Shown here in pieces: positions 52,252 to 61,707 of a stretch of 64,000 nt of DNA (position 1 is its first letter; each line of letters starts with the position of its first letter). The position numbers were made by a program, and so were the translations under genes. A model generated the notes under the pieces. The model worked only from the letters and a program-made list of their open reading frames with translations. It did no database searches and had not been told where the DNA came from. This DNA is from Amycolatopsis azurea DSM 43854 (GTDB taxonomy: Bacteria; Actinomycetota; Actinomycetes; Mycobacteriales; Pseudonocardiaceae), in assembly GCF_001995215.1 (NCBI RefSeq), contig NZ_MUXN01000011.1:1-64000 (forward strand). The letters are read 5' to 3'.

Positions 52252-52281
52252 CGTATAGCGGAATTCGGCTATCGCTATACG
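52252..52281. promoter_or_regulatory. Inverted repeat upstream of the CoA-transferase/hydratase fusion
   Basis: cgtatagcg at 52252-52260 and cgctatacg at 52273-52281 form a perfect 9-bp palindrome with 12-base spacing, just before the start at 52232. The region is A/T-rich and likely a repressor operator, perhaps overlapping the promoter. No regulator gene is adjacent. Confidence 0.6.
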
Positions 52282-52321
52282 AATTTTAGCCTCGGAGGGC
52301 CGGGGTGGTCGAGTCCGAAGA

Positions 52322-52753
52322 TCAGGGGAACCGGCGGACGAACACGGGTTCGCCGTAGTGGGTGCGATCAGTGCCTTGAAAACCGCAACGGCGCCAGAAA
52401 CCCTCGGCGCCGCCCGCGACCGGTACGACACTGGTCTCCAGCGACTCCCAGCCGTCGGCGCGAAGTTCGTCCACCAGGAGTTCGACGGCGCGGCTGCCGA
52501 CACCGCGGCCCTGGTGGTCCGCGCCGACCATGAACCGGAGGAGGTGCGGAGTCCCGGTCTCGACCTCGACGAGCAGGACGCCGACCGGCTGGTCGTCGAG
52601 GTGGATGGCCCGCAGGAGCGCGCCCGGTTCGTAGTTGCCCTCGGCGACGGTGAAGGCCGCCGGTGCGACGAGGTGCTGCTGGTCCTCGGCCAGACGCAGC
52701 TCGCACACCGCACGGACGTTCTCGCGGGACAGCGGCTGCAGCGATACGGTCAT
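52322..52753 (-). CDS. GNAT-family N-acetyltransferase
   Basis: A 143-residue protein with the GNAT acetyl-CoA loop RFMVGADHQGRGVGSRAVELLVDEL (Q-x-x-G-x-G) and WRRCGFQGTDRTHYGEPVF. Substrate unknown. Downstream of the fusion gene's regulatory region, on the same strand as the fusion but upstream of it; divergent from the regulator at 52965. Confidence 0.85.
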   Translation of the reverse strand: MTVSLQPLSRENVRAVCELRLAEDQQHLVAPAAFTVAEGNYEPGALLRAIHLDDQPVGVLLVEVETGTPHLLRFMVGADHQGRGVGSRAVELLVDELRADGWESLETSVVPVAGGAEGFWRRCGFQGTDRTHYGEPVFVRRFP

Positions 52754-52964
52754 TCCCCGACTTTATGGCACCCGCTCCGGGAACGGCCACACCCCGATCT
52801 GTCCGCATCGGACGGCTCGCGAACTCGCGACGAGTCATGTCCGGCGGGTGAGGCGGTAACGGATTCGACCGGGAACTTCGGCGACCAGGTGTGGTCTCTT
52901 TTGCCCGCCGAAATCCAGCGGTAAGGTCGGGCGAAAGCGACCGCGTCTGCAGCGGGGGCGAAAT

Positions 52965-53999
52965 TTGCTGGACATCATCGGCCTGAGCGAAATCGACGTC
53001 GACGTCTACGATGCCTTCGCCGGCACCGGTTCGATGAACCTTGCCGAGATCCGGCGGAGAACCGGGTTGCCCAGACAGCGGCTGCTCCGGGTGCTGCGCG
53101 CGCTGGCGGAAAAAGGTTTGCTCACCAAGCTTCCCGGTCAGGCGGAGACCTATTCGGCGGTGCGGCCGGAGATCGCGCTGGAGGCGATGATCCGGCGGAA
53201 GGAGCAGGAACTCGCGAGCGCGAGGCTGATCGCCGACAGGCTGCGTGATCGGTACCAGGCGACGTCCGGTGAACGCCCGGTCGACCTCATCGAGGTGATC
53301 CACGGGAACACGCTCATCGCCGAGCGGACCGATCAGTTGCTGCGCTCGGCCGAACAGGAAGTCGACTTCGTCGACAAACCGCCTTACGCGCGGACGCCGA
53401 GTGTGCTGCATCCCGCCGAACGTGATCTTCTCGGCCGGGGTGTGCGGTTCCGTGGGGTTTACGAACGCAGCGCGCTGGAATTGCACGACCTGTCATCCGA
53501 CCTGGAGGCGGGGCTCGTTCTCGGCGAGGAGGCCCGGGTGGTCACCTCGGCGCCGCTGAAGATGATCGTGGTCGACCAGCGGATCGGGCTGGTGCCGTTG
53601 CGTTCCGATCTTCCCGAGGTCGGCACGGCGCTGGTGATCCATCAGTGCGCTCTGCTCGACGCGCTCAGCGCGGTCTTCACTTTCCTTTGGCAGAGCGGGC
53701 TTCCGCTGCACCTGCCCGGCCCGGACGAACTGACGGGCGTCGCCCCTGCCGACGACGCCCGCCTGCTCGCCTTGCTCACCACCGGGCTGCCCGACCGGAG
53801 CATCGCCAAACAGCTCGGCATGAGCTACCGGACCTTCCAGCGGCGCCTTCGTGATCTCATGACCGCCCTCGGAGCGACCACCCGGTTCCAGGCCGGGCTC
53901 CAGGTCGCCACGCGGGGTTGGGTCACCTTGCCGGGAACCCAACCCGCGCGTGAGGAGGACGTCATCGAAGGCGCGGGTTCACCTTCGCCACGTCCGTGA
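52965..53999 (+). CDS. TrmB-like regulator with LuxR-type C-terminal HTH
   Basis: A 344-residue protein from a TTG start (GCGGGGGCG site before it). N-terminal winged helix (MNLAEIRRRTGLPRQRLLRVLRALAEKGLL) like TrmB/sugar-sensing regulators, a middle domain with a PLD-like segment (LIEVIHGNTLIAERT), and a C-terminal LuxR HTH (LLALLTTGLPDRSIAKQLG then YRTFQRRLRDLMTALG). Actinomycete HTH-LuxR proteins of this architecture regulate secreted enzymes. It ends 38 bases inside the opposing subtilase gene, so the two are convergent and overlap. Confidence 0.75.
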   Translation: MLDIIGLSEIDVDVYDAFAGTGSMNLAEIRRRTGLPRQRLLRVLRALAEKGLLTKLPGQAETYSAVRPEIALEAMIRRKEQELASARLIADRLRDRYQATSGERPVDLIEVIHGNTLIAERTDQLLRSAEQEVDFVDKPPYARTPSVLHPAERDLLGRGVRFRGVYERSALELHDLSSDLEAGLVLGEEARVVTSAPLKMIVVDQRIGLVPLRSDLPEVGTALVIHQCALLDALSAVFTFLWQSGLPLHLPGPDELTGVAPADDARLLALLTTGLPDRSIAKQLGMSYRTFQRRLRDLMTALGATTRFQAGLQVATRGWVTLPGTQPAREEDVIEGAGSPSPRP

Positions 54000-56900
54000 G
54001 CGCGTAGGCCCGCTGGACCGTCTGCGTCACCGTGTTACCGGAGCTGTCCCGTGCGTCCGAGCGCAGCCAGACGAACCCGTCGGTCGCCGCGAGCTGCGGA
54101 TGGGTCACCGTCACCGACCACAGACCGTTCCCAGTCGGCCGGACGGTCGCCGCCGTCCAGGTGCGCCCGCCGTCCGTCGACGCCGAGACCTTCAGCTGCG
54201 TCACCGGCCCGCCGCCGCGCGCGCCGCTGTGCGAGCCGGCGAACACATCGAAGGTGAACGGGCGCCCCGCCGGTGCACGGCTGCCGAGATCCAGCGGCAG
54301 CCGCTGGTCCAGCTGGATGAGCGGCTGGAAGGAACACGCGCTTGCCGCTTCGTAGCAGGAGAACCCGGGTGGCGGCGCGACGTCGGACCGCGCCGAGGCG
54401 AACGTCCACGACGTGTCCGTTCGCGGGGCGTTCTGGAACAGCACACCGCTCGGGGCGCCGATCTGTGCCTGGCCGGGCATCACGTCGGTCACGTCCAGCC
54501 GGTACGTGGCGGGAGTGGGCGCGAGCCGGAACACCGGGACGAGCGCGAGCGGATCGTCCGCATTGGAGCGTGGGATCTCGGTCCCGTCCCGATACAGCCG
54601 CGCCGTGGTCGCCGCGAAGTACCGCGCGTTCTCGTAGGGATTCGTGTAGTGCCCGCCCGAACCGGCACCGGCCGTTCCGTCCAGCCACTGCAGCGCGGGG
54701 ACGAACAGGTCCGGGTCCTTGCCACCCCGGCACATCGAGCACAACACCGTCCAGCCGTAGGCCGTCGCCGGGTAGCGAGCTGGATGGTCGGAGGGCAGTT
54801 CCACCGACCCGCTGTGCAGTGGCGCGCGGAACCAGTACTCGTCTGGCCTCGACCGTTCGCCCGCGCGGTAGATGTTCTGCGCGTTCATGCTCAGCGCGGC
54901 CCGGCGGCCCGCCGTGTCGCTACCGGAAAGGGTGACCACCCGTTTCCAGACCAGCCGGTCATTCGCCGGGCCGGTGTACTCCGTCCAGGTGCCCGGCACG
55001 GGGATCTTCGTGCCTTGCACCGCCTGCGTCTTCCACAGGCCGGTCGGGAAGGCGTACCAGTTCTTCTGCCCGGTCAGCCCCGGCTTTTCGGCCTGATAGC
55101 TGGTTTTCGTGGTGACCAGCGACTTCTGGTCGACACGCCGGACGAGATCCTTCGACACCCCGTTCGGGTCGAGGTAACTGAGGTTGTACATCGCGTCCGG
55201 TGCCGCGCGCACCAGCAACCGCACCGAGACCGCTCCCGCGGTCCGCAGCGCCTCTCCTTCGTCCCAGCCGAGGGACAGTGTCGGCACCACCGCACTGCTG
55301 AGGCCCGGAACGCTCAACGAACCCGGTGCACCGGCGTAAGGGATCATCGCCGCCGCACCCGCTGCGGACACCGTGCGGGCCGCGTTCGCGATGCCGGTGG
55401 AGACGGCGCCCACCGGGTCCGGCGACCCGGCCTGGACCGGGATCCGCACCAGGACGGCTTTTCCGCGGACGTCGAGACCGGCGAGATCGCTCGCGCCACC
55501 CGCGCCGCCGAACACGACCGGCAGCGTTCGCTCACCGGGTGACTTCGCCGTCAACGTCGGCACGTCGTACGCGGGATTCAGCAGGTTCGAGCCCCCCGCG
55601 ATCCGCATCTCGACCGCGGTCTGGGTCAGCGTCGCGCTGTCCTGCAACGAAATCGCACCGGCCGATGTGGCCGCCGCGGGGGTCACGCGCACTTCCCAGC
55701 CCGCGCTCGAGGACAACCCGGCTTCGCCCACGTAGCCGTTCACACCCGCTCCGGCGGGGATCACGCGCCGCAGCATCACCGTCCGGTCCCGCAGGTCGGT
55801 GGGAGTGGGCGTGACCAGCCCCACCGGGACGGCGCTCACCGCGTTCAGTTCGATTTCGGCCGGGCCCTTGACCGCGACTTGCGTCGTGCTCATCGCCGAC
55901 CAGCGGCGCACCGCCAGCCCGCGCTCCATCACCCAGCCGAGGGCCGAATAGCGACCTGCGGGCACGAGCACCCGGCCGACCCCGTCGACCAGCCCGATCT
56001 GCTGGCTGACCTGGTCGAGGAACGGGTCGTTGCGGTTACCCGCACCGGCCGAGTCGTCGATCAGCTGGGCCGAAGCGAGCTGAGCCGGGACACCCGCCGA
56101 GTCCCGTACCCGGATCGTCACCGGGAACAGTTCCGCCGCGTTGTAAGTGCTCACGGGCGTCCGGACGGAGTTGGCCCCGTCCGGGGTCGTGGCCACCACT
56201 GCGCCGCCGTAGACGCCTGCCACCCCTTCGCTCGGGTTCACCGCGAGGTCGACGGTGGTGCTCGACTTCGGCGGGATCGACAGGTTCGTCTTCGCCAGGC
56301 GCATCCCGGTGCTCGGCTTCGTGGCGCTGTCCCATGGCTGCACGACGAGGTTCAGGTTGAGGTTCAGCGGCTGGTCCCCGGAGTTGGTGTAGGACAGCTG
56401 CCGTACGACCTGTGCCGCGCCTGTGGTCGCCCGTTCGTTACGGCCGAAGCTCGCGGCGGCGGTGCCGGTCGCCTTCTGCGCGACGGCCCGTGCGACGTCG
56501 AGGAGGCCGGATCCCTGCTCGTACCAGCGAAGGCCGACGTCCTTGGCCGTGGTGACGAGCGTGTTCTTCAGCGCCTGCCCGGTGAGCCCTGGCTGTTGCT
56601 GAAGCAGGATCGCCGCGGCGCCCGCGACGTGCGGAGTCGCCATCGAAGTACCCGACGCCGCGGTGTAGTTGTCGTCGACCGGCTCGCCCATCGTCGTGTC
56701 CGCCGCCCGGGCGGCGACGATCCCGACGCCCGGCGCGGTGATCTCCGGCTTGACCGAGGCGTCGCGCACGCGCGGGCCGCGGCTGCTGAACCAAGCGAGC
56801 TTGTTGTCCCTGTCGACCGCCCCGACGGTGAGCGCGGACGTCGCCGCGCCCGGCGTCGTGACACTTCGGTCGCCCGGCCCGGAATTCCCGGCCGCGACCA

Positions 56901-58017
56901 CGAACAGCGTGCCGGACTTCGCCGAAAGCGTGTCGAGCTGCTCGCTCAACGGGTCGGCTCCGTCGGTGACGCCTGCTCCGAGACTGAGGTTCACGATCTT
57001 CGCACCCTGGGCGACGACCCAGTCGATCCCGGCCATGACCTGTGCGGTGTCACCCTCGCCGGAAGCGTCGAAAACCTTGGCCACCAACAGTTTCGCGTCC
57101 GGTGCGACGCCCTTGTACCGGCCGCCCGAGGCAGCGCCGGTGCCGGCGATGATCGACGCGCAGTGGGTACCGTGACCGTGGCGGTCCACGGCGTCGCCTT
57201 CTCCGCTGAAATCGGCCGAGGTGATCGTCTTGCCCGCCAGGTCGGGATGTTTCTCGTCGATCCCGGTGTCCACCACCGCGACCGTGCTCCCCTTCCCGGT
57301 CCACCCGCTGTTCCACGCCGACGGCGCACCGACCTGCGCGGTGCTCCTGTCCAGCGCCACCCGGACCTTCCTGTCCAGCCGGACCTGGGAAATCCCTTGG
57401 TTCAGCATGGGTTTCCCGCCCGGATCGAACGCGGCGAGCGAACGCCAGAACTCGCCCGCCCCCGCCTTCTTGACCTGGACGCCCACTCCGTTGGCGGTGA
57501 CGAGCGGGGTGGGCCGCTGGGTCTGCGGGAGCGCCTTCGCCTTCGTGTCCAAGGATTGGACGGACAGCTCCGATCGGTCGCCGTACCGTACGATGACCGG
57601 AATCGTGGTGCTTTCCGCGTCGTCACGCTCGTCGGAGACGAGCGTGGTGACATTGAACAGCTCCCGGCCCAGTAATCCCTTGCCTACAAAGGGAAGCACG
57701 TCCGATGGATACACCATCAGGCCTTCGGACGTGGTCGTGATCTGGAACGCCGGGCTCGGCCGGTCCGGCCGCACCGCCGGTTCGACCTGTGCGGTGTCGT
57801 GTCCGGCGCCGTCTCGTTCGTAGGTCACCACATCACCGGTGAGCAAGGTGACGCGATGGACATCCGGCCGGCCGGCCACGGGAGCGGGACCGGAGACGGC
57901 GGCGTTCGCGGCGGTCGCGATCACCGGTAGAGGGGAAAGAGCGACCAGTGCGGAGGCCGCCAGAATCGCCACCGGGTGTCTGGGGTGTCTCGTCATATGA
58001 GGGGAACGGGGAAGCAT
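53962..58017 (-). CDS. Large secreted S8 (subtilase) peptidase
   Basis: A 1351-residue subtilase with a signal peptide (AILAASALVALSPLPVIATA), a propeptide-like region to about residue 225, catalytic Asp D250 (VAVVDTGID), His H282 (HGHGTHCA), Asn N378 (AAGNSG) and Ser S458 (SGTSMATPHVAG). The ~850-residue C-terminus has beta-sandwich/PA-like modules (e.g. AVPVGLVTPTPTDLRDR and LVRIPVQAGSPDPVG). This is the length of high-molecular-weight actinomycete subtilases. GAGGAGAG precedes the ATG. It is in the same orientation as the lamin-tail gene upstream. Confidence 0.9.
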   Translation of the reverse strand: MLPRSPHMTRHPRHPVAILAASALVALSPLPVIATAANAAVSGPAPVAGRPDVHRVTLLTGDVVTYERDGAGHDTAQVEPAVRPDRPSPAFQITTTSEGLMVYPSDVLPFVGKGLLGRELFNVTTLVSDERDDAESTTIPVIVRYGDRSELSVQSLDTKAKALPQTQRPTPLVTANGVGVQVKKAGAGEFWRSLAAFDPGGKPMLNQGISQVRLDRKVRVALDRSTAQVGAPSAWNSGWTGKGSTVAVVDTGIDEKHPDLAGKTITSADFSGEGDAVDRHGHGTHCASIIAGTGAASGGRYKGVAPDAKLLVAKVFDASGEGDTAQVMAGIDWVVAQGAKIVNLSLGAGVTDGADPLSEQLDTLSAKSGTLFVVAAGNSGPGDRSVTTPGAATSALTVGAVDRDNKLAWFSSRGPRVRDASVKPEITAPGVGIVAARAADTTMGEPVDDNYTAASGTSMATPHVAGAAAILLQQQPGLTGQALKNTLVTTAKDVGLRWYEQGSGLLDVARAVAQKATGTAAASFGRNERATTGAAQVVRQLSYTNSGDQPLNLNLNLVVQPWDSATKPSTGMRLAKTNLSIPPKSSTTVDLAVNPSEGVAGVYGGAVVATTPDGANSVRTPVSTYNAAELFPVTIRVRDSAGVPAQLASAQLIDDSAGAGNRNDPFLDQVSQQIGLVDGVGRVLVPAGRYSALGWVMERGLAVRRWSAMSTTQVAVKGPAEIELNAVSAVPVGLVTPTPTDLRDRTVMLRRVIPAGAGVNGYVGEAGLSSSAGWEVRVTPAAATSAGAISLQDSATLTQTAVEMRIAGGSNLLNPAYDVPTLTAKSPGERTLPVVFGGAGGASDLAGLDVRGKAVLVRIPVQAGSPDPVGAVSTGIANAARTVSAAGAAAMIPYAGAPGSLSVPGLSSAVVPTLSLGWDEGEALRTAGAVSVRLLVRAAPDAMYNLSYLDPNGVSKDLVRRVDQKSLVTTKTSYQAEKPGLTGQKNWYAFPTGLWKTQAVQGTKIPVPGTWTEYTGPANDRLVWKRVVTLSGSDTAGRRAALSMNAQNIYRAGERSRPDEYWFRAPLHSGSVELPSDHPARYPATAYGWTVLCSMCRGGKDPDLFVPALQWLDGTAGAGSGGHYTNPYENARYFAATTARLYRDGTEIPRSNADDPLALVPVFRLAPTPATYRLDVTDVMPGQAQIGAPSGVLFQNAPRTDTSWTFASARSDVAPPPGFSCYEAASACSFQPLIQLDQRLPLDLGSRAPAGRPFTFDVFAGSHSGARGGGPVTQLKVSASTDGGRTWTAATVRPTGNGLWSVTVTHPQLAATDGFVWLRSDARDSSGNTVTQTVQRAYALTDVAKVNPRLR

Positions 58018-58163
58018 CGAGCCTCACTCTCCTCGGATAGTGAGAAGCGGCCGTGGGCACGGCCGCCGCGAAGATGGAGTTTCCCGAGGATGAGGCAGGA
58101 GTTCCCGGATTGACACAATTCTCGCTGGCGGTAAGTCGCCGTTGGCGAGATCCCGCCATGGAA

Positions 58164-58194
58164 GGGCCCGGACCGCCGACGGCGGCCCGGGCCC
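58164..58194 (-). terminator. Hairpin after lamin-tail gene copy 2
   Basis: gggcccgg-a-ccgcc at 58164-58177, loop gac, and ggcgg-c-ccgggccc at 58181-58194: a GC-rich hairpin with one mismatch, 18 bases past the stop at 58212. It separates that gene from the subtilase downstream. Confidence 0.65.
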
Positions 58195-58211
58195 GGTCGA
58201 GAGGGTCTCTC

Positions 58212-58841
58212 TTACTGACCCGCGCTGCGCAGCTGCAGGGAGAAGTCCTGCCGGTTGTTGTCGGTGTCGGTGCTCAGGATGTTGCGAGTGTTCGACGCGT
58301 CGAGCTGATCGGTGACGGCGCTCTCCGGGATCGCGGCCTGGCCTTCACGCGCCGGCAGGACCGCGTTGCTGAAGGCGACACCGTCGAGCTTCGTGCCGGC
58401 CTGGTTCTGCACCGTGACGCCACCGGTGACCGGGACGCCCTCGACGCCTGCCAGCGTGAACGGGATGACGTTCGTCTGGTCGGCGATGGTGCCGGAGAAG
58501 TTCTGTCCGACCAGCACCGCGTACTGACCCGGGTTGCCCTTCGGCGCCAGGACCGTGCCGGCGGGCACGGTGATCGTGTCGGTCAGGATGCCCGAAGGCG
58601 AGTAGATGCGGACCAGGTAGCCACTGATGTCCAGCGACTGGCTCGAGACGTTGCGCAGCTCGATGAACTCGTCGAGCTGACCGTTGAGGCCACGGGTCGA
58701 AACCTCGTTGACGACCACGGTGGACGAGACGAGCGGCGCGACCTCGGTGCCCTCGGTCTCGCCGGCCGCGTTCGCGACGCCGCCCGCCATACCCATCGCC
58801 AGAATCGCGAATACCGCCGAAGCGCCCAGAATTCGTCGCAC
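58212..58841 (-). CDS. Secreted lamin-tail domain protein (copy 2)
   Basis: A 209-residue protein with a signal peptide (ILGASAVFAILAMGMAGGVANAAG). LTD core: VVVNEVSTRGLNGQ, DEFIELRNVSS, DISGYLVRIYS, GQYAVLVGQNFSG; conserved end LSTDTDNNRQDFSL. It is the longest of the three paralogues and has a short acidic linker after the signal. It lies between the subtilase and a small XRE regulator. Confidence 0.85.
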   Translation of the reverse strand: MRRILGASAVFAILAMGMAGGVANAAGETEGTEVAPLVSSTVVVNEVSTRGLNGQLDEFIELRNVSSQSLDISGYLVRIYSPSGILTDTITVPAGTVLAPKGNPGQYAVLVGQNFSGTIADQTNVIPFTLAGVEGVPVTGGVTVQNQAGTKLDGVAFSNAVLPAREGQAAIPESAVTDQLDASNTRNILSTDTDNNRQDFSLQLRSAGQ

Positions 58842-58916
58842 GGGAGTTTCCTCTCAAGTTGATTGTCGGGGGTTTTCGTCGGACCGGAACACTTTCAACC
58901 GGCGTCGACCACTTAA

Positions 58917-59279
58917 TTATCCGAGGATTGACGTGCTGCCGGGAAGGGGCCAGTTTTTCGGTACTTTCCCGTCGTTCGAGAATTGTCCGCCGGAGCTCGG
59001 GTGTGCTTTCCTTCGACGGCTTCTCGCGACTGCGGCGGCACGCTCGAGTTCTCGGCTGGACGTGTCCAGCACGTTGCCCAGCCATTGCCGCCAGTACGGT
59101 CCGGGGATGCGTTTTCCTCGCTCCCAGCGGGAAACCTCTTCTCGGGTGACGCTGTCGTTCCCGGAGAGGGTATGCAACTTCGCGACCAGATCACATTGTG
59201 ACCAGCCTTTCGAGATTCGTTGTTCGGCCAACAGTTCGCACAGCGGGGTCGCGTCCCCGCGGTCGCTGTTCGCGGCCAC
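58917..59279 (-). CDS. Small XRE-type regulator
   Basis: A 120-residue protein from GTG 59279 with an AAAGGTG site. HTH ELLAEQRISKGWSQCDLVAKLHTLSGNDSVTREEVSRWERGKRIPG, followed by WRQWLGNVLDTSSRELERAAAVAR. Compact XRE/HipB-like. It sits between two lamin-tail genes, so it could control them (inference). Confidence 0.7.
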   Translation of the reverse strand: MAANSDRGDATPLCELLAEQRISKGWSQCDLVAKLHTLSGNDSVTREEVSRWERGKRIPGPYWRQWLGNVLDTSSRELERAAAVARSRRRKAHPSSGGQFSNDGKVPKNWPLPGSTSILG

Positions 59280-59334
59280 GACCGCACCTTTCTTGGTACT
59301 GGCATACGGAATTGAACTCGGACTGGCTAATGGC

Positions 59335-59835
59335 TCAGTCGAGTGGGAGCACGCAGGTGAAGTCAGCCTTGTTGTTGTCGGTGTCGCGGCTGACGGCGTC
59401 CCTTGCCTGAGCGAAACCGGGACACGCGATGGCGGCCTGATTCTCGCGGCAGGGCGACGACGGCGCCCACCCGATGCTGTCGACCCGGGCTCCGCGCCGG
59501 TCCAGGAGTAGCTCGCCGTCGCCGACGATCGTGTCGACGACCAGCTGCTGGATGGTTCCGCCGAAGCTCTGTCCGGTGATGAGGTAGTGATCGCCGGCGG
59601 CGATCTCGCTCCCGGCGGGCAGGGAGGCCAGTTCGGCGGGCATAGCTCCGCCGGAACAAGACTGGACGGACCAGCCGCCGAGGTCGATCGTGGTGGCACT
59701 GGTGTTGTGCAGATCGATGTAGCCGGCCGGGCCGCCGAGTACCTCGTGGATCTTGACCGACGAGGCCCGGACGGTATCCGGAGCAGGGGTTCCGGCGAGC
59801 GCGATGATCAACAGCAGGGAACCTGGCATCGTCAT
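59335..59835 (-). CDS. Short lamin-tail-like secreted protein (copy 3)
   Basis: A 166-residue protein from ATG 59835 (other starts at 59844 and 59829 possible) with an N-terminal hydrophobic stretch (PGSLLLIIALAGTPA) that may be a signal peptide. LTD features are KIHEVLGGPAGYIDLHNTS, DLGGWSVQSC, DHYLITGQSFGGTI and GARVDSIGWAPSS; ends SRDTDNNKADFTCV, like copies 1 and 2. More divergent, with an extra Cys near the end. Confidence 0.7.
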   Translation of the reverse strand: MTMPGSLLLIIALAGTPAPDTVRASSVKIHEVLGGPAGYIDLHNTSATTIDLGGWSVQSCSGGAMPAELASLPAGSEIAAGDHYLITGQSFGGTIQQLVVDTIVGDGELLLDRRGARVDSIGWAPSSPCRENQAAIACPGFAQARDAVSRDTDNNKADFTCVLPLD

Positions 59836-59935
59836 ACCTGCCACGCTAGAAAAACGATCTCGGCACCGCAGGATACGGCGGGTACTGAACCTTTTCCGGT
59901 CTTGGTACTTCCGGTACGTCGCTCACTCGCCCGGC

Positions 59936-60640
59936 CTAGCCCCGGTACCCGGCGAGCCGGTCCGCGGTGAACAACTCGCCGTCGGGCGAAGTGGTGTCCA
60001 GCCGTGGCAGCGGGCTGCCGCCCGGCCGGAACCGCAGTTCCCGGAAGAGGTCACGCCTGCTGCCGAAGCCCAGCTTCTGGAGGATCCGGCTGACGTAGTT
60101 CTTCACCGTCTGTGTCGCGAGGTGCAGTTCTTCGGCGATCTCGTCGTTCGACCATCGGTACAGGACCAGCGCGAGGATCTCCTCCTCCCGCCTGGTCATC
60201 AGGCTCGTGAACTGCACCGCTTCGGACACCGCCGGCGGGGTTCCGCCCGCTTGCAGGCACACCCGCTGCCCGGCGAGGGTGGATCGCACCGCCGACATCA
60301 CCTGGCCGCCGCTGGCCGACTTGTGCACGAAGCTGTCCGCGCCCGCGTTCAGCGCGGTGGCGATGGCCGATGGCGAGGCGTCGCCGGCGAAGACCAGGAC
60401 GGTCGCGTGGTCGAAGTGTTCCTTGACGAACTGGCAGATCGCGGTCCCGGCGGGCTCACCCCAGATCGACAGTTCGGTGATGACCATGTCGGGGTGGCGC
60501 TTTTCACACTGCCACAACGCTTCCGGCTCGCTCGCGGCTTCGGCCACGGCCTCCACCCCTGCCGAATCCCGCAACAGACTGGTGAGCGCGTATCTGATGA
60601 GGGGCTGATCGTCTACTACGAGCATGGTGACGCGGTTCAT
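59936..60640 (-). CDS. NarL/LuxR regulator with Glu in place of the phospho-Asp
   Basis: A 234-residue protein from ATG 60640 (AAGGGGAA site). The receiver domain keeps D10/D11 (VVDDQP) and K107 (FVHKSAS), but the phospho-acceptor is Glu56 (MVITELSIW) rather than Asp. LuxR HTH: MTRREEEILALVLYRWSNDEIAEELHLATQTVKNYVSRILQKLG. Glu can mimic a phosphorylated state, so the protein may be constitutively active or tuned by other signals. No sensor kinase adjacent. Confidence 0.8.
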   Translation of the reverse strand: MNRVTMLVVDDQPLIRYALTSLLRDSAGVEAVAEAASEPEALWQCEKRHPDMVITELSIWGEPAGTAICQFVKEHFDHATVLVFAGDASPSAIATALNAGADSFVHKSASGGQVMSAVRSTLAGQRVCLQAGGTPPAVSEAVQFTSLMTRREEEILALVLYRWSNDEIAEELHLATQTVKNYVSRILQKLGFGSRRDLFRELRFRPGGSPLPRLDTTSPDGELFTADRLAGYRG

Positions 60641-61278
60641 GGTTCCCCTTGGGGTATTGACGGGCGCCCGGTGTGGCCCGGGCCGTGCGTTCGGCCGGGC
60701 CGGGGCGGTGCCCGCATTCGCCGAGAACAGGGTCGCTCGCTCGGGCGATCCGTCAATCCGACCGCCGCGGCGACGTCGGTAGTCATTCTTTTCGTCGAAT
60801 CCTCTTTCGTCGCGGTCCGGCATGGATCTTCTCGCTTCTCCTCGTGGGTGAGGACCCGCAATCGGGTGACACGGGAGAAAAGCCGCCACGCGAGGAGGCC
60901 GGATGTGGGCCGGACGGCGGAACGGGGATACAGATTCCGAACGTTTCGCGCCGGACACGTGGAAGGCTGACCCCGTTGTGCCGTCAAGGGCACTCGGGGA
61001 AGGATGATCCGATGGGACGTCTTCCACCGGTTCCCGGCCGGTCGCGAAGCGGCACTCGGCATATCCGTAGGCGCGCGTTCACCGTACTGGATTGGTTCCT
61101 TTCGTTGAAAAACCCCGCGTGATCGGATTGCGGTGATCCCTCGATATCGTTACCGGAAAGCCGTGTCTCCCGACCGTGCATTCACACAAGCACTTCGGCG
61201 ACGCTCTCCGGCCACAGAGGACACCCGGACACGCCGCCCGTGGACGACGGTGCCGCCACCGTCTATAGGGTTCCGGCC
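60641..61278. other. Intergenic stretch, no gene seen
   Basis: About 640 bases between the LuxR regulator and the DUF6892-like gene. The open frames on either strand have no start site or compositional support. It probably holds the promoters of the two divergent genes. Confidence 0.5.
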
Positions 61279-61695
61279 ATGAGCCAGCCGATCCAGTTCG
61301 CCGATCCCAACTTCAAGCTCGCCGTCGTCCAGGAGCTGATGTACAACCAGGACCTGCTGCCGCGGTTCACCCTGCGGGAGTACGCCGCCGAACAGGGCTT
61401 CACCTACGACGGCGGGAGCGTGGAGGCGGTGCCCGAAGCCTTGGCCTACTTCGAGGCGCTCGAGGTCCCTGCCGGGCTCGCGGAGAAGGTCACCGAGATC
61501 GAGATGGACGGCGGCAACGAGATCTATCTCGAGATCGCGCCGAACTGGGACGGCGAGGACGGAACGTTCGACGTCGACGAGTTCGCCGACGTGGCGCACT
61601 TTCCCAACCTGACGTCGATGACCCTGCTCTACACGGGCAACGAGGAGGCGCTGAAGACGTTGCGCGCTCGCGGTATCGAAGCGGACTGGCTCTGA
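61279..61695 (+). CDS. DUF6892-like protein
   Basis: A 138-residue protein from ATG 61279. FADPNFKLAVVQELMYNQDLLPRF is the N-terminus of what I recall as DUF6892 in other bacteria, a small family without a known function. No membrane segment, acidic overall (PNWDGEDGTFDVDEF). It could be an immunity or SUKH-like partner protein; not certain. Ends 12 bases from the opposing kinase gene stop. Confidence 0.55.
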   Translation: MSQPIQFADPNFKLAVVQELMYNQDLLPRFTLREYAAEQGFTYDGGSVEAVPEALAYFEALEVPAGLAEKVTEIEMDGGNEIYLEIAPNWDGEDGTFDVDEFADVAHFPNLTSMTLLYTGNEEALKTLRARGIEADWL

Positions 61696-61707
61696 TCCGG
61701 CCGTCGC

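Noticed and set aside
50619..52289. 556-codon plus-strand open frame
   Set aside because: Antisense to the CoA-transferase/hydratase fusion, with no ribosome site or family motifs.
53962..58017. Subtilase gene as a lantibiotic-processing peptidase
   Set aside because: It is much longer than such peptidases, with no precursor peptide or synthetase gene nearby.
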